From contig CP154954.1 in the NCBI GenBank assembly GCA_039621445.1, positions 40,293,572 to 40,357,571 of the forward strand: 64,000 nt of DNA, given 5' to 3'. The position numbers were made by a program, and so were the translations under genes. The notes below the pieces were generated by a model. It was not told the DNA's origin and made no database searches. It saw nothing but the letters and a program-made list of their open reading frames with translations. The stretch is from Euglena gracilis (lineage: Eukaryota; Euglenida; Euglenophyceae; Euglenales). This document shows, in pieces, positions 32,500-42,428 of the stretch (its first letter is position 1; each line of letters starts with the position of its first letter).

Positions 32500-34340
32500 A
32501 CCATTTGGGGGGGAGAGGAAATGTGGAGGGGGGGAGGGGGGTGTGGGTTGTTTGGGGTGGTGCGTGGCTTGTGGGGGGGGGGGGTGTGGGTTGCCGGGTG
32601 GGTGTTGTTGTGGGGGGGGTTTTGGTTTGGTGTGTTGGGGCATGGGAGTGGGTGGGTGGGGGGGGGGGGCAGATTGATTTGGGGCTGGCTGGGGGTTCGT
32701 TTTTTTTGTGGTTGGTGTGGTGTGCGTGCACGTGGGGGTGGGGTGGGGGGGTGGGGTGGGGGGTGGGGGGGGGGTGGCTGTGGGGGGGGTGGGGGGTCTT
32801 AAAAGAAGCCTGGTCCACTTGGGGGGGGGGGAAAAATGCGGTTTTTTTGCATTTTTGGGTGGTGCATTTTTTGATGTTGTTTTTTTGCGTTTTTTTTTGC
32901 TGTTTTTTTTGTTTTTTCGATTTTTTTCCACTCTTTTTTTTTTTGTTTGAATTTTTTCTTTTTGTTTTTTTTTTTTTTTTGTTTTTTGTTTTTGTGTGTT
33001 TTTGTTTTGTTTTTTTGTTTTTTTTTTGCGTTCTCTTTTTTTTGCTTTTTTTTGCGTTTTTTTGTTTTTTTTTTTTTTTTTTTTTTTTGGTTTTGTTTTT
33101 TTTTTTTTGTTTTTTTTTTTTTTTTTTTTTTCCGACTTTTTTTGTTGTTTTTTTTTTTTTTTTTTTTTACTCCTTTTTTCAGTTTTGTTTTTTTTTTCCC
33201 ATTTCAACCCCAGATTTTTAAATTTTTTTTTTTTTTGAGAAGTGAATCAATCTGGGACACCCAGTTAATCGCTGGTCCCTGCTTGGTGGTTTTTGATCAT
33301 CCCCCCCCCCTGGCAGACCATTTCCCCCGGTTCCCCCACAGTCAAAACTGAATTTCAGCAGCAGTTTTTCTAATTTTTGCAATTCGGGGGCGTTGAGCGG
33401 TTTTTTGCTTAGTGGGGACACCCCAGGGGGGGGGGGGGGTGGGGTGCTAGGGGGGGCACCCATAGCACCCGACCGACCTCCCCCCCCGGGGGGTAGGGTT
33501 GGCCCATAGCAGGCCCCCCCCTCCGACCCCGGCGCCGGGTGCCGGAGGGAAAATTGGGTTCGGGAGGAAAAAGCGGCATTGGGGCAGAAGGGGGGGTGTG
33601 ATCAGTGGTTGCAGGTTATGGGGTTGGGTTGTGGGTGGTGGGGATGGGGACAGCATGCGGGTGGTTGGTGTGGTACACCAAGGTAGTCATTTTGTGGGTT
33701 CACTGTGGACACGAAAACTTTTTTGTTTTTGGATGTGTGGACACCAAAATTTTTTGTGGTTCACCTGTGGACACCAAAAAAAATTTGTGGTTCACATGTG
33801 TGCCGCAACAAAAATTTGAGCCCCACCCCCGAAAAAAAAAGCAGTTTTGTTAAAAAACTTGTGCCGCGGCGCACTAAGTGAAAAAATGCGGCAAATTCAA
33901 TAAAAAAGAAAAGGAAAAAACCGTGAAAGTGGAATGTGGGGGGAGGGGCCAAGAGGAAAAGATGTGGGAGTGTTGTGAGGGGGGGTCCGTCTTCATGCTG
34001 GGGAGGAACCGGGGTGGGGGGGGTGTGGGGGCGCCGCGTGGGGAATTTGTGGGGGTCGCCGCGGCGGGAGTTGCGGCGCTACAAATTTTTTGTGGTTTTT
34101 TTTTTTGTGGCTTGTGGGGGGGGGTGTGGGTGGATGGGGTTGGTGGAACCCAGGGAGGGTGGGGCTGGGTTGGGGATTTTTGGCCCCCTGGTTTGGTGTC
34201 TGGGATTGGAGTTTTTTTGTGCGGGGTGCAGGGAAGGGGGTGGGGGGGGGGGGGGAGGGGGAGGGCGGGTGGGGGTGTCCCCCCCGGGGGGGGGGGGTGG
34301 TGGGGGGGAGGGGGGTGGGGGCGCGAGGAGTGGGAATGCA
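32500..34340. other. G/T-rich DNA with a 370-bp poly-T region
   Basis: 32500-32830 is almost only G and T on the plus strand. 32870-33237 is T-rich with single G, C or A interruptions. 33238-33560 repeats the dispersed element and the GCTTGTGCTTA-ended element. 33695-33800 is a short minisatellite block. 33900-34340 is G-rich again. No gene seen. Confidence 0.6.
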
Positions 34341-34347
34341 TCGGGAT

Positions 34348-34707
34348 CATAAGTTTTTGCTTAAGGACCCCTGGGGGGGGGGGTACTGGCTAGCCAATCG
34401 GCTGGACACTGGAAAAATTGGACCAGCTAAACCCCCCCCCCCCCCTCCCCCTCCCCCGGGCTGGAAAAATGAGGTTTTTAACAGGGTTTTGGCTGATTTT
34501 GTTCCAAAAATTCCCAAAAATAGCCAAACACGGGCATTTTTGGCCATTTTTGAGTGTCCCAAAAAATTTTTTGGCGCTTCGCGCCGGTCACTGGAAAAAA
34601 AATTTCCACTAGCTAGCCCTGCTAGAAAACCCACTAGCCAAATTTGGACTAGCTGCTGTCCAGCCCCCCCCCCCCGGGGGCACTGCAATCCCTCAAGACA
34701 AAACCTG
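34348..34707. mobile_element. hAT-like MITE family A, copy 2 (360 bp)
   Basis: Same insertion as the element at 61354, inherited through the segmental duplication. The left terminus here is degraded (CATAAGTTTTTGCTTAAGG), and the right terminus reads AAACCTG. Flanks are ATCGGGAT and ATGGGGGT. Inverted relative to copy 1. Confidence 0.65.
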
Positions 34708-35647
34708 ATGGGGGTTTGCGGGTGCCCATCTCCCCTGCGTCACGGCGAGAAACTTTTTTAAAGAATTTTTGTTTTGTTTTTCGTCCCTCGGTGCATTCAG
34801 GCCAGCCTGGCACTCGGCCACCCCCTCCAGTCCACCCTTGAGCCATGGTGCTGCTGCAGCTGCCATCGCCCACCGAGGACCCGTTCCCCATCTGCCAATT
34901 CAGTGCCCCCTGCTCCCCCCCCCCCCCCGCGGCAGCTCACCGTTTCTGGGTGTCCCTCAACCGTGGACGCTGGTACGCACCCCCAGGAGGGTGCACTGAA
35001 CGCGTGCGATGGACACATGTGTGGGGGGCATATGATGGTGGAATGGAAGCATGCTTTACCCCCACCTCAACCCCAGGCCATACAACCCACAGACATGCAG
35101 ATGTGCACGTTTCTGGAGAACGCTCGCACACACACGCACACGCACTCGATGAAGGTTCAACGTCTAACGCACGACACATGCAGTCCACCAGGGTTGGCGT
35201 TTTTCCCCAGTGGGGTATGTTGCCAAGGGGCACTGAAGGCAGGCAGGAGCGCAGGAGCAACAGCGCCTTCTGGTTGCTTCACACCTGGCATCCCCATCAT
35301 TATAGGTTGGATTGATTTGGCTGTGAGGGCCACGGTGGGTCAGGCGGTTAATTTGTCACCCAGGTGCAAGAGGGGGCACACTGATCCCTCAGTTTGTCCC
35401 ATCCCGCCGATGCCCTCCGGGCAGGTGCCCCTGAATAAAGGCTTGGTGGAGTTTTCATGGAGAAGCTGTGTGGTTTATTCTGTTGTCAATTTTTTTGCAA
35501 AATTTCTGCAAACACGTCATTGGGGGGTGCATTCAATTCTGTCAAGTTTTGAGAAGTTTTTTTTTTGATTGTTTCCCATGTGGGCGGGGTTGCAGCCTGC
35601 CCATATGCCGCCCCACCACCAGACACATGATGCCCAGGCAAGGCATT
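34708..35647 (+). other. Duplicated unique block; open frame broken between copies
   Basis: An ATG at 34845 opens a 156-codon frame starting MVLLQLPSPTEDPFPICQF. In copy B (ATG at 61849) the C run in the middle has a different length, so the two copies diverge in frame downstream. That argues against a functional protein in at least one copy. An AATAAA-type signal lies near 35434 (CCTGAATAAAGG). Confidence 0.35.
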
Positions 35648-36550
35648 TTACAACCCCAAGCCAGACAACGGGTGAAAGGTGGTTAGTGGTGGCCAATGGT
35701 CAACTGCTTCTGGCCGTGTTCTTGGCCTGCTTTCCTGCTCTTTCTGCCCTTCTTCCTTCGGCCACCTCCTTTGATGCGGTCTTGCGTCGTTCTGCAGCGC
35801 TTCAGCAGCTTTGAAGCAGTTTTGCCACCTTGGACCTGTCTTGAGGGCTTTGGTCTTGCACTTGCCGTGGTTCAGCTTTGGCTGCTTTGGACCTCTTTCC
35901 GCTTCGCAGTGGCCACCTTGGCCACATTGGGCCCTGCTCACCGTGCTTTGGCTGCAAAGGCAGCCAAAAGGTTTGCTTCGGCCAGCTCGAGTTTCTACCA
36001 GTGCTCTATCTGCTCTCCTCACACCTTGTGCCTGTTTTCTTGGCCACCCTGTTTGTTTCTTGGGTCGTGCCAGAAACAAGGCCATTGCATGAGGTTTAGG
36101 TTCAGGCATTGGATGATAAGTGCCTTGCCATGCCATGCATTTGATTTGATACACTGACCAATGTTGATGTGTCTCCTGATGTTTGGTGGTGGGTGGCATT
36201 GGGCCAGGGCAGACAATGCTGGTTGTATTGACGGTCGCCGCATATTTTATCTTTTTTTTTGCGGCAATTTGTTTCCACAACAAAAAAGTTGGTTCCACCA
36301 GAACCCAGTCCAGTGGGAAAAGAGCTCTCAGTGGTGGCTGTGTGCTTAATCTGGGCGGGTCTTTTTTCAGATGGCTAACCAAATGTTTGGCCGTCCGTTT
36401 TGGTGGGGGCAGCATGAGGTCCGAAGCCGTTCGCAGAAAAAACAGGCACCAATGCTTTGCACTCTGGGATGGGCCACACCGGGGTCGCCAGAAGGCAGCC
36501 CCGCCGCAGCCGCTGGCAGAGTGGCGGAGGCGGGTGGGCTGGAGCGGCAT
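35648..36550 (-). CDS. Hypothetical ORF, 300 codons, unknown
   Basis: From an ATG at 36550 the minus strand stays open for 300 codons. The product is basic and Gln/Pro-rich, with a phrase such as KALKTGPRWQNCFKAAEAL near the C-terminus. No domain, signal peptide or membrane segment is recognised. The same frame is open in the duplicate at 62650-63552, but the copies are nearly identical, so this is not independent support. Plus-strand frames of 150-170 codons overlap it, and one begins after a TTTTTTCAG acceptor-like site near 36370, so the true coding strand is uncertain. Confidence 0.25.
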   Translation of the reverse strand: MPLQPTRLRHSASGCGGAAFWRPRCGPSQSAKHWCLFFLRTASDLMLPPPKRTAKHLVSHLKKDPPRLSTQPPLRALFPLDWVLVEPTFLLWKQIAAKKKIKYAATVNTTSIVCPGPMPPTTKHQETHQHWSVYQIKCMAWQGTYHPMPEPKPHAMALFLARPKKQTGWPRKQAQGVRRADRALVETRAGRSKPFGCLCSQSTVSRAQCGQGGHCEAERGPKQPKLNHGKCKTKALKTGPRWQNCFKAAEALQNDARPHQRRWPKEEGQKEQESRPRTRPEAVDHWPPLTTFHPLSGLGL

Positions 36551-37448
36551 GCGCCCAGCCGCGACGGTGAAGATAAGGTGTGCGTGTGTGGGTGGGGGTT
36601 TGAACAATCAATTGGCATTCCTTCGTTCTCCATCCTTGCCATTTATTATTTTTGCTGAAATGGAGGGCCTTACTTTTGGGGGGGGGTTACAGGCTTGTGC
36701 TTAGTCAGGTGCCCACCCCATGGGGGGGGTGCCAGGGGCAGGCACCCTCCAGCACTCATCTGACTACCCCCCGGGGGCCATTTTGGCCATTTGGTTTGGC
36801 AAAAATTGCTCTTTTTGCGCCTTTTTTCCGCCAGCAATTTTGCATTTTTGCTGGAAAAGTTTTTTGATTGCCAAAATTCCTCGTTTGACCCAATACAGAA
36901 AATGTGATACCAAATTTGTCAATTTTTTGCTCGAAGATAAGCATTCTGTTGACCCCCCCCCAAAAAACGCAGAATTGACAAAATTTTCGGCGTCGGGGGA
37001 TGATCGGGGGCAAACCGAGGAGTTTTTCATTCAGTCAAAGAATTCCCAGCAAGGATCTAAAAGTCGACAGGAAAAAAACACAAAAAAACGCAAATTTTCA
37101 CAAAATCGAAAAACACAAAAAAAAACAAAATAAAACACATTTGCGTCCCCCCCTGCACCGGGGATTGTGTCTGCCAAGAAACAGTTGTTGTTTTTTTTTT
37201 GCCCCCCACGTGGCTTCACGAGAATCCCCGAAACGCGGCGGGTGGTTGGAGGAGGGGTGGTCGACACCCCCCCCCAATCCTGTTGGGGGGTCCTACCTCT
37301 CCACCTATTTCAGGTGGGGAACCAAGCTGCCCCCCCCCCCGCCCACCAAACTGGATTCCTACAATCGTTGGTGGGCAAGGTGCACAAGCACAAGGAAATT
37401 TCTTTTGCAAATTTTGAACCAACCACCAGGCCGTATTTTAGTTGGGTG

Positions 37449-37735
37449 CTGACCAGGCTTGTGCTGAGTCGGGTGCCTACCCACGGGGGGGGGGTGCTAG
37501 GGGCAGGCACCCTATAGCACCCGATCCGACCCCCCCCCCCAGGGGGTAGGGTTTTGGGGGTGCCTGCCCACAGCAGGCACCCCCCTCCGACCCCGGCGCC
37601 GGGTGCCCGGAAAAGACAATTTCAATGAAAATTTCTGGGTCCCCCCCCGGAACCCCCCCGGGGTGTGTCTGCTCGTGGCAGGCACCCTATAGCACCCACC
37701 CACCTCCTCCCCCCCCGGGTTGGAAAGCACAAGCT
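37449..37735. repeat. GCTTGTGCTTA-ended repeat element, best copy
   Basis: Ends read CAGGCTTGTGCT and AGCACAAGCTTG, a 12-bp terminal inverted repeat with one mismatch. The interior is C/G-rich with repeated GGCAGGCACCCTATAGCACC phrases. No coding capacity or clear target-site duplication. Confidence 0.5.
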
Positions 37736-37815
37736 TGTTGCCTGTGGCCTTTTGGAGTCCCTCCTGGCAATCCCTCCTGGCAAAGCAATGGCATGTTCCC
37801 TATCCCCCAAACTCC

Positions 37816-37935
37816 CCGTTGATGCCACAACCTCTGCCTCTCAGCACCCCCAAATCCCAAAATGTTTTCGGGGCCAGATTGTTTTAATGCCAGGAAATGG
37901 GGGGATCCAAAATGGGCAGAGGGACCCCCCATTTT
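37816..37935 (+). repeat. Stray fragment of the 198-bp satellite
   Basis: Contains CGGGGCCAGATTG and AATGCCAGGAAATGGGG in satellite order and spacing, preceded by a ..CTCAGCACCCCCAAATCCC.. stretch like type-B monomers. It lies 20 kb from the arrays. Confidence 0.6.
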
Positions 37936-38582
37936 TAAAAAGGAAATCCCTGGTGGCTGGCTAATTTTATTCCTATGGTATTTCCCCTTGGTGAAGCTTC
38001 TGAATTTAAAGGAGTATAAACCGTAATTACTCGTGAATGCTTGATGGAATACTTTCAAAACAAATGTCGCTTTAAAAGATGTTGATACAGATGAGAGTGC
38101 CAAAGACGAAATACGTTGATATTTTTATTCCATATTTCTATGATTCCACCCTGGCTGCAGTTGAGTCGGGGCTCCCCAGGGTCAGAAGTGGGTGATTGGG
38201 TTCATTTATGGCCAGTTTCCCCCCCAGGACCCTGTCTTGGTGGGGTCCTGGGGGGGGTCCCGCAATTCTTGGCAAAATTTTTGCACCAAAAGATGAGGTT
38301 ATTTTGAAGACTGGGGGGGGTCGGGGGGGGGGGCGCGGTAGCCCCTCCCCCCCCCCCCCCGGCAGCGGGCACAGAAGGCGCCCGGAACTCCACGGTCAGT
38401 GGGTCCTGTGGGCACCGTCCCCCGGTGGGTGCTGGGGGGGGGGGGTCCTTTGGGGTTGGGGTCCTGGGGGGGAACTGGCCATGACTCGATTGGTTTCCAG
38501 AAAAAAGCAGCTGACTGTTTTCTTTTTGGGGGTGAAAATGAACAGGGGGTGGCACGGTCATAACCTGTGTATGTGGGTGTTG

Positions 38583-38607
38583 GTGCGCGTGTGCGTGTGC
38601 GTGTGCA

Positions 38608-38647
<40 letters not shown>

Positions 38648-38700
38648 TGTGGGTGGTGTGGGTGTGGGTGTGGGTGGGTGTGTGTGTGCGTGTGTGTGGA
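38583..38700 (+). repeat. GCGT/GTGG microsatellite
   Basis: A run of GTGC/GTGT tetranucleotides becoming GGGTGTG repeats. It sits where unit A1 has its G-run, so it is an expansion inside a decayed 1.5-kb unit. Confidence 0.85.
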
Positions 38701-38719
38701 CGCATTTGTGCCCATGTGC

Positions 38720-38960
38720 CCCCCTCCATCCATTCTCAGCTTGCGAAAGGTGGAGGAGGCAGAGTGTCGTTTTATCACCAGCAAGGAGCGGTGCCTGGCG
38801 CTGGGTGGCCACAGTTGGACTGCTTTCAAGCCCCGTATTGAGAATTTCCAGATGTTCTGATTGTTCCCCAACTGGGGGGTGCAGTACCCGCAACTGACGG
38901 ACGGCTTTGCCTGGACAAGGTGTGGCAACCTGCAGCCTCTCCAACCTCCCATGTTGCTAG
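38720..38960 (+). repeat. Decayed fragment of the 1.5-kb unit
   Basis: Matches the exon-like part of the 1.5-kb unit (TTTCAAGCCCCGTATTGAG), but the frame giving FKPRIENFQMF is closed by a stop directly after it. More diverged than any copy in the segmental duplications. Confidence 0.6.
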
Positions 38961-40463
38961 GGCAGTCCACAGGGGACCGGATTTTTGCTTTTTTTTGTCG
39001 CATTAAGGACCGCGCTTCAAGGTCTTGCCTTTAGGCCCAGTAGCCGGCCAAAGGCCGGACTGGGGCCTGACGAGATCAAAAATCGAAATCAAAAAATTTT
39101 CGATTTTTTTTGAAATGGGTTCTCATTTTTCCAAAGAATTTGGTGGCATTTTTTTTGCATGTTTTCCTTTTATTTCCACATGAAAAATCTTCCAGAAAAT
39201 CATTAACTGAGCATTTTTTGGTTTATTTTCAACGATGAAACAGGGATTTCCCAACAACTTTGGTGTTAGGTTCAGCATGCATGTGACCAGCCAAATGACC
39301 CCTCACCGGTCCATCCCCCCCATTCTCTCAGGTCGTTCCAAGTGTTCCCCGGCAGGAGGTATGTTTTTTTGGCCACCCCTGTTCTTTGCCATTGTATTGC
39401 CTGCCATTCACTGGCTTGTTTGCTGAGGGCTGCCCCCCCCCACCCAAGGCAGTACGGGAATCGGCGAAGCAGCCACGGTCAACCCCCTCCCCCCCAACAA
39501 CCAGCTGTATTCCCGGCAGCACCAATTTCGACCCCCCAATGAATTTTCCCCGCGGCTTTTGCGCCAGGCGGGTTTGTTTTAAAAAAATCTGTGGAAATGC
39601 TGTGGTGTGGGGGGTCAACCACCCCCCCACCGTGGGGGGTCAACCACCCCCCCCCCCACCGTGCTTTCCCGTGCAGTCCTGTCCCAGCATCGCCATCCGC
39701 ACACGTTGCGATGCGTTGCGCTCTTGTATCATAGAACGTTAAAAATTAACCAATAACCTGAGAATAAAGCAAGTGTCACCCATAACCTTGAAGAACAAGT
39801 TGATTAATTCCGCCCGCATTATTTTCTGTTTCAAAGAGCAATTTGTGGATGGTCTGACCCCCACCTTCCTGCAGTTTGAATTTGGCGGGGGAGGTTCCAG
39901 GTGCCTGTGAAAACCAAAACTCAAATTCATTTTTTTTTGTTCGCTGTTGTCATTTGAAGCAAAAGGATCCACAATTTTTTTGGGTTTGTGTGCAGAAGTC
40001 TCTAAATCATTTGGCATTCTTCCTCCAGTCATCAACCGAGTCCATCATTTTATGAATCCATCTCTCACCTTTCTTGAACCCACAGCACCCCTCAACCAAC
40101 CACCCACCCACCTGAAATCCAGCCAAGATCGGCTGTTCCATGTTTGTGGGAGATTATCTTCCCAGAACTAATTGCAGACAACATGGGGTTGCACTGGGAG
40201 GAATTTTATCGCGCAAAAGAATGCGCCGGGGAGGGCGAGAGCCCCTCCCCCCCATTTCAATTTAACCTTGCTATCAGAGAGCGAAAAATCCCCCACACCA
40301 CTCCACACTGATGTGCAGGTTGAGTGGGTTCCGTAAAGATGAAGCAAGAAGTTAAATTGGGATCAGGGTGAAGCCCGAAATTCGAAGACGGTTTTTTTTT
40401 CTGGAAAAACACCAATTCGGGAAAATGAGGGTCAGAAAAAAAATGTTTCCCCTAAACGGGCCC
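38961..40463. other. No recognised feature
   Basis: Mostly single-copy-looking DNA within this window. Includes an AT-rich stretch (39060-39240) with TTTTCGATTTTTT motifs, two GGGGTCAACCACCCCCC repeats near 39610-39650, and an acceptor-like TTTGTGTGCAG near 39994. A minus-strand frame at 39739-40035 is unrecognised. Confidence 0.4.
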
Positions 40464-40764
40464 ACCCCATGCAGGGGTTTTTTTAAGACCGGGGGGGGTC
40501 CTCCCCCCACACACCCACCCCCCTGGGCCCCCCAGGGTTCGATATGAGGAGGGCGTACGTGGTTTAGGTGGGGGGGGTGTCCCCCCACCCCCCCCCCTCA
40601 TGGCCAGCAGGGGTGGTCCGGACCCCCCCCTGGAAAGGGGGGGGGGGGGGGCCCCCCACCTGTCCTTATATCGATCCCTGGGGCCCACGGGGGTGAGAGG
40701 GGGTCCTGGGGGACCCACCAAAAATGGCCGAAAAATCGCGAAAAGTGCTAAAAATAGAATTTTT

Positions 40765-42129
40765 TCAGCGCCTGGGGCGCCGAATCGGACTCCGGTGAAG
40801 AATGATCCAGGAGGAAGGGACAGCGAAGGCGGAGCACAAGACAACAGTGAGGTCCTGCTCTTCTTTCCGGCTGTTGTTCTTTGGTTTGTGGTGTTGGTTG
40901 TGGTGCTTCTTACTGCGATGAGTTGTCGGAGTAGGCGGACTCGGAGACGGTGTCGGACTTGTCGGTGGGCGGCGGCGGGTTGCTGGCCTGTCTGTGTGTA
41001 AATTGAAACTTCTTGGGGGGGGGCCCCCCCTTGCCGACTTTTTTGCTCTCTTTCGGGTCGGGGGGGCGGGCTCACTGTTGTCTTGTGCTCCGCCTTCGCT
41101 GTCCCTTCCTCCTGGATCATTCTTCACCGGAGTCCGAGACAGCTCCGGCTCCGCAAAAGACCCCAGTGAGGCTTTGTGCACCAGGTTTTGGACAGCAACC
41201 CCTGCTTTTTTGCCCGCCTCCAACCGCAAATAATGGGAAGAGAAAGCCTGCACATTTTTCCATTTCCCAATTTGGCACACCTCCTCAGAGGACAACCCTG
41301 CCAGTTTATACATGTATACTCCCGCCCCCCTGGTGGAGTGGGGGGCCCATTGGGGGGGCACCCCATGCTTGGTTAGCAACCGTTTTGTCAAACTCCCAAT
41401 GGTTTTTGCAGACAGGGGTGTAAAAGGAGGTTTCAAGCTCAACAATAGAGGTCCCCCAGGGGGGGTACAATGAGATGTCAAACTGACATATTTTTTCATG
41501 TTGAACCAGGGGCAAATATTGGGGCAGGATGGAATTTGGGGAATTTCTTCCCACTGAGTCTGTTTCCAACCTTTCCTCCTGACCCTGACAAACACTTTGC
41601 CATCAATCTGGGACACTGTCCTGAAGGTTCTGCTCAAGTCCACTGAACGATGCAAACAGATGAGTCGGAAACTTAAAATGACTTGGTCCCTCAGATCACT
41701 GAGGCACTCTGGGGGAGGTGCTGCTGCCAATTTCTGGAGTAATGACTCAGGATTCCAAAAGGAAGGGTACCTGGGGGTGGATGTATTCCATTGTCTCTTG
41801 TAGGGGGTCAACAGTGGTAAAAACCTTAACATGTGAAACCCAGGAAGCTGGACCACAGCACTGTAAGCATTTCTGGCCTGGGCCACACTGGATGCCAGAA
41901 GCGAATATGGTGTTGAGGTCCAGTTGGGACATGGACAAAAATAAAGGCAGAATATAGGAAAGGGGGGCTGGTAGGAAAGGTGCAATGAGGGGGGGATCTG
42001 CTGTGCTAGCGAATAAAATGCAGGGAGGGGGTGGCTGGGTGGGATCGAACATGTGGGGCAAGAGATTCTCAGAGCTGGAGTGTGTGGAAGGTGTTTTAAA
42101 CAGGGCCACCACAGACTGAGCAGGGGCAC
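40765..42129 (-). CDS. Tyrosine recombinase of the DIRS-like element
   Basis: The frame is numbered from the codon at 42129, which is GTG and not a convincing start. The catalytic set is complete: Arg161 in LHRSVDL, His264 and Arg267 in HSTRG, Trp290 in IGKWK and the nucleophile Tyr300 in SSHYLRL. Members of this family integrate a circular DNA copy by strand exchange. Residues beyond about 318 are read through the internal complementary region and left terminal repeat. The frame stays open to 40765, 20 bp outside the element, so the true C-terminus is uncertain. The region upstream to the RT frame (42130-42428) is degraded. Confidence 0.8.
   Translation of the reverse strand: MPLLSLWWPCLKHLPHTPALRISCPTCSIPPSHPLPAFYSLAQQIPPSLHLSYQPPFPIFCLYFCPCPNWTSTPYSLLASSVAQARNAYSAVVQLPGFHMLRFLPLLTPYKRQWNTSTPRYPSFWNPESLLQKLAAAPPPECLSDLRDQVILSFRLICLHRSVDLSRTFRTVSQIDGKVFVRVRRKGWKQTQWEEIPQIPSCPNICPWFNMKKYVSLTSHCTPPGGPLLLSLKPPFTPLSAKTIGSLTKRLLTKHGVPPQWAPHSTRGAGVYMYKLAGLSSEEVCQIGKWKNVQAFSSHYLRLEAGKKAGVAVQNLVHKASLGSFAEPELSRTPVKNDPGGRDSEGGAQDNSEPAPPTRKRAKKSARGGPPPRSFNLHTDRPATRRRPPTSPTPSPSPPTPTTHRSKKHHNQHHKPKNNSRKEEQDLTVVLCSAFAVPSSWIILHRSPIRRPRR
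40785..40939 (+). repeat. DIRS-like left inverted terminal repeat
   Basis: Shares CAGTGAGGTCCTGCTCTTC, then GTGCTTCTTACTGC and GGAGTAGGCGGA with the right terminal repeat in inverted orientation. It has an outer extension of about 34 bp (TCGGACTCCGGTGAAG...) that the right end lacks. This unequal length is normal for DIRS ends. Confidence 0.8.
41071..41170. repeat. DIRS internal complementary region
   Basis: Positions 41071-41137 are the exact reverse complement of the element's left end (40785-40851). Positions 41138-41170 are the reverse complement of its right end (50707-50739) with one mismatch. The join CGGAGTCCGA|GACAGCTCC therefore equals the two termini placed end to end. In DIRS elements such a region is thought to template the ends of a circular intermediate. 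It overlaps the 3' end of the recombinase frame. Confidence 0.85.
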
Positions 42130-42428
42130 ACGTGCTGTTCCTTCTCAGAGACAGGGTTTGTGTGCCTTGCATAAACTCTCTGAAAACATGTTCCAGGGAA
42201 ACAGTTCAAAAGGTGCCTGAATCCCCGAAAACGGCTGATGCATCGCTTTTCATGGGTTTGACAGGGGCATTTCTGGGGAATGTGAATGCAAACATAAAAG
42301 GGGGTAACTTTGAGATTTTTTCCCATGGAACTAGACCAGGTTTGACTTTGTGTCCGTTCAACGTTTTGAGGGGCCAAGTGACTTGGGGGTGTGATTCCAT
42401 CAACATTTACAGGGTTTGATGATGGGGT

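Larger units (their letters stand above)
28694..37000. repeat. Segmental duplication, copy A
   Basis: The order of 1.5-kb units, GCGCATTTT tract, dispersed repeat, small repeat element, short minisatellite, exon-like piece, hAT-like MITE and unique block recurs at 55442-64000. Between 34.35 and 37 kb the copies are nearly identical at an offset of about 27,002 bp. Copy A has extra G/T-rich and poly-T DNA at 32.4-34.1 kb, where copy B instead has a second minisatellite block, a stray satellite monomer and a hAT family B element. Confidence 0.85.

Noticed and set aside
32383-33207. Lys-rich minus-strand frame opposite Phe-rich plus-strand frames
   Set aside because: Poly-T tract; translation of homopolymers.
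34774-35568. 264-codon plus-strand frame as a host gene
   Set aside because: It begins at TTG, and the duplicate at 61773 has a different C-run length, so frames relative to upstream sequence differ between copies. No domain recognised.
38583-38700. GCGT repeat as a regulatory Z-DNA element
   Set aside because: It lies within a decayed 1.5-kb unit at the place of its variable G run. Nothing ties it to a promoter.
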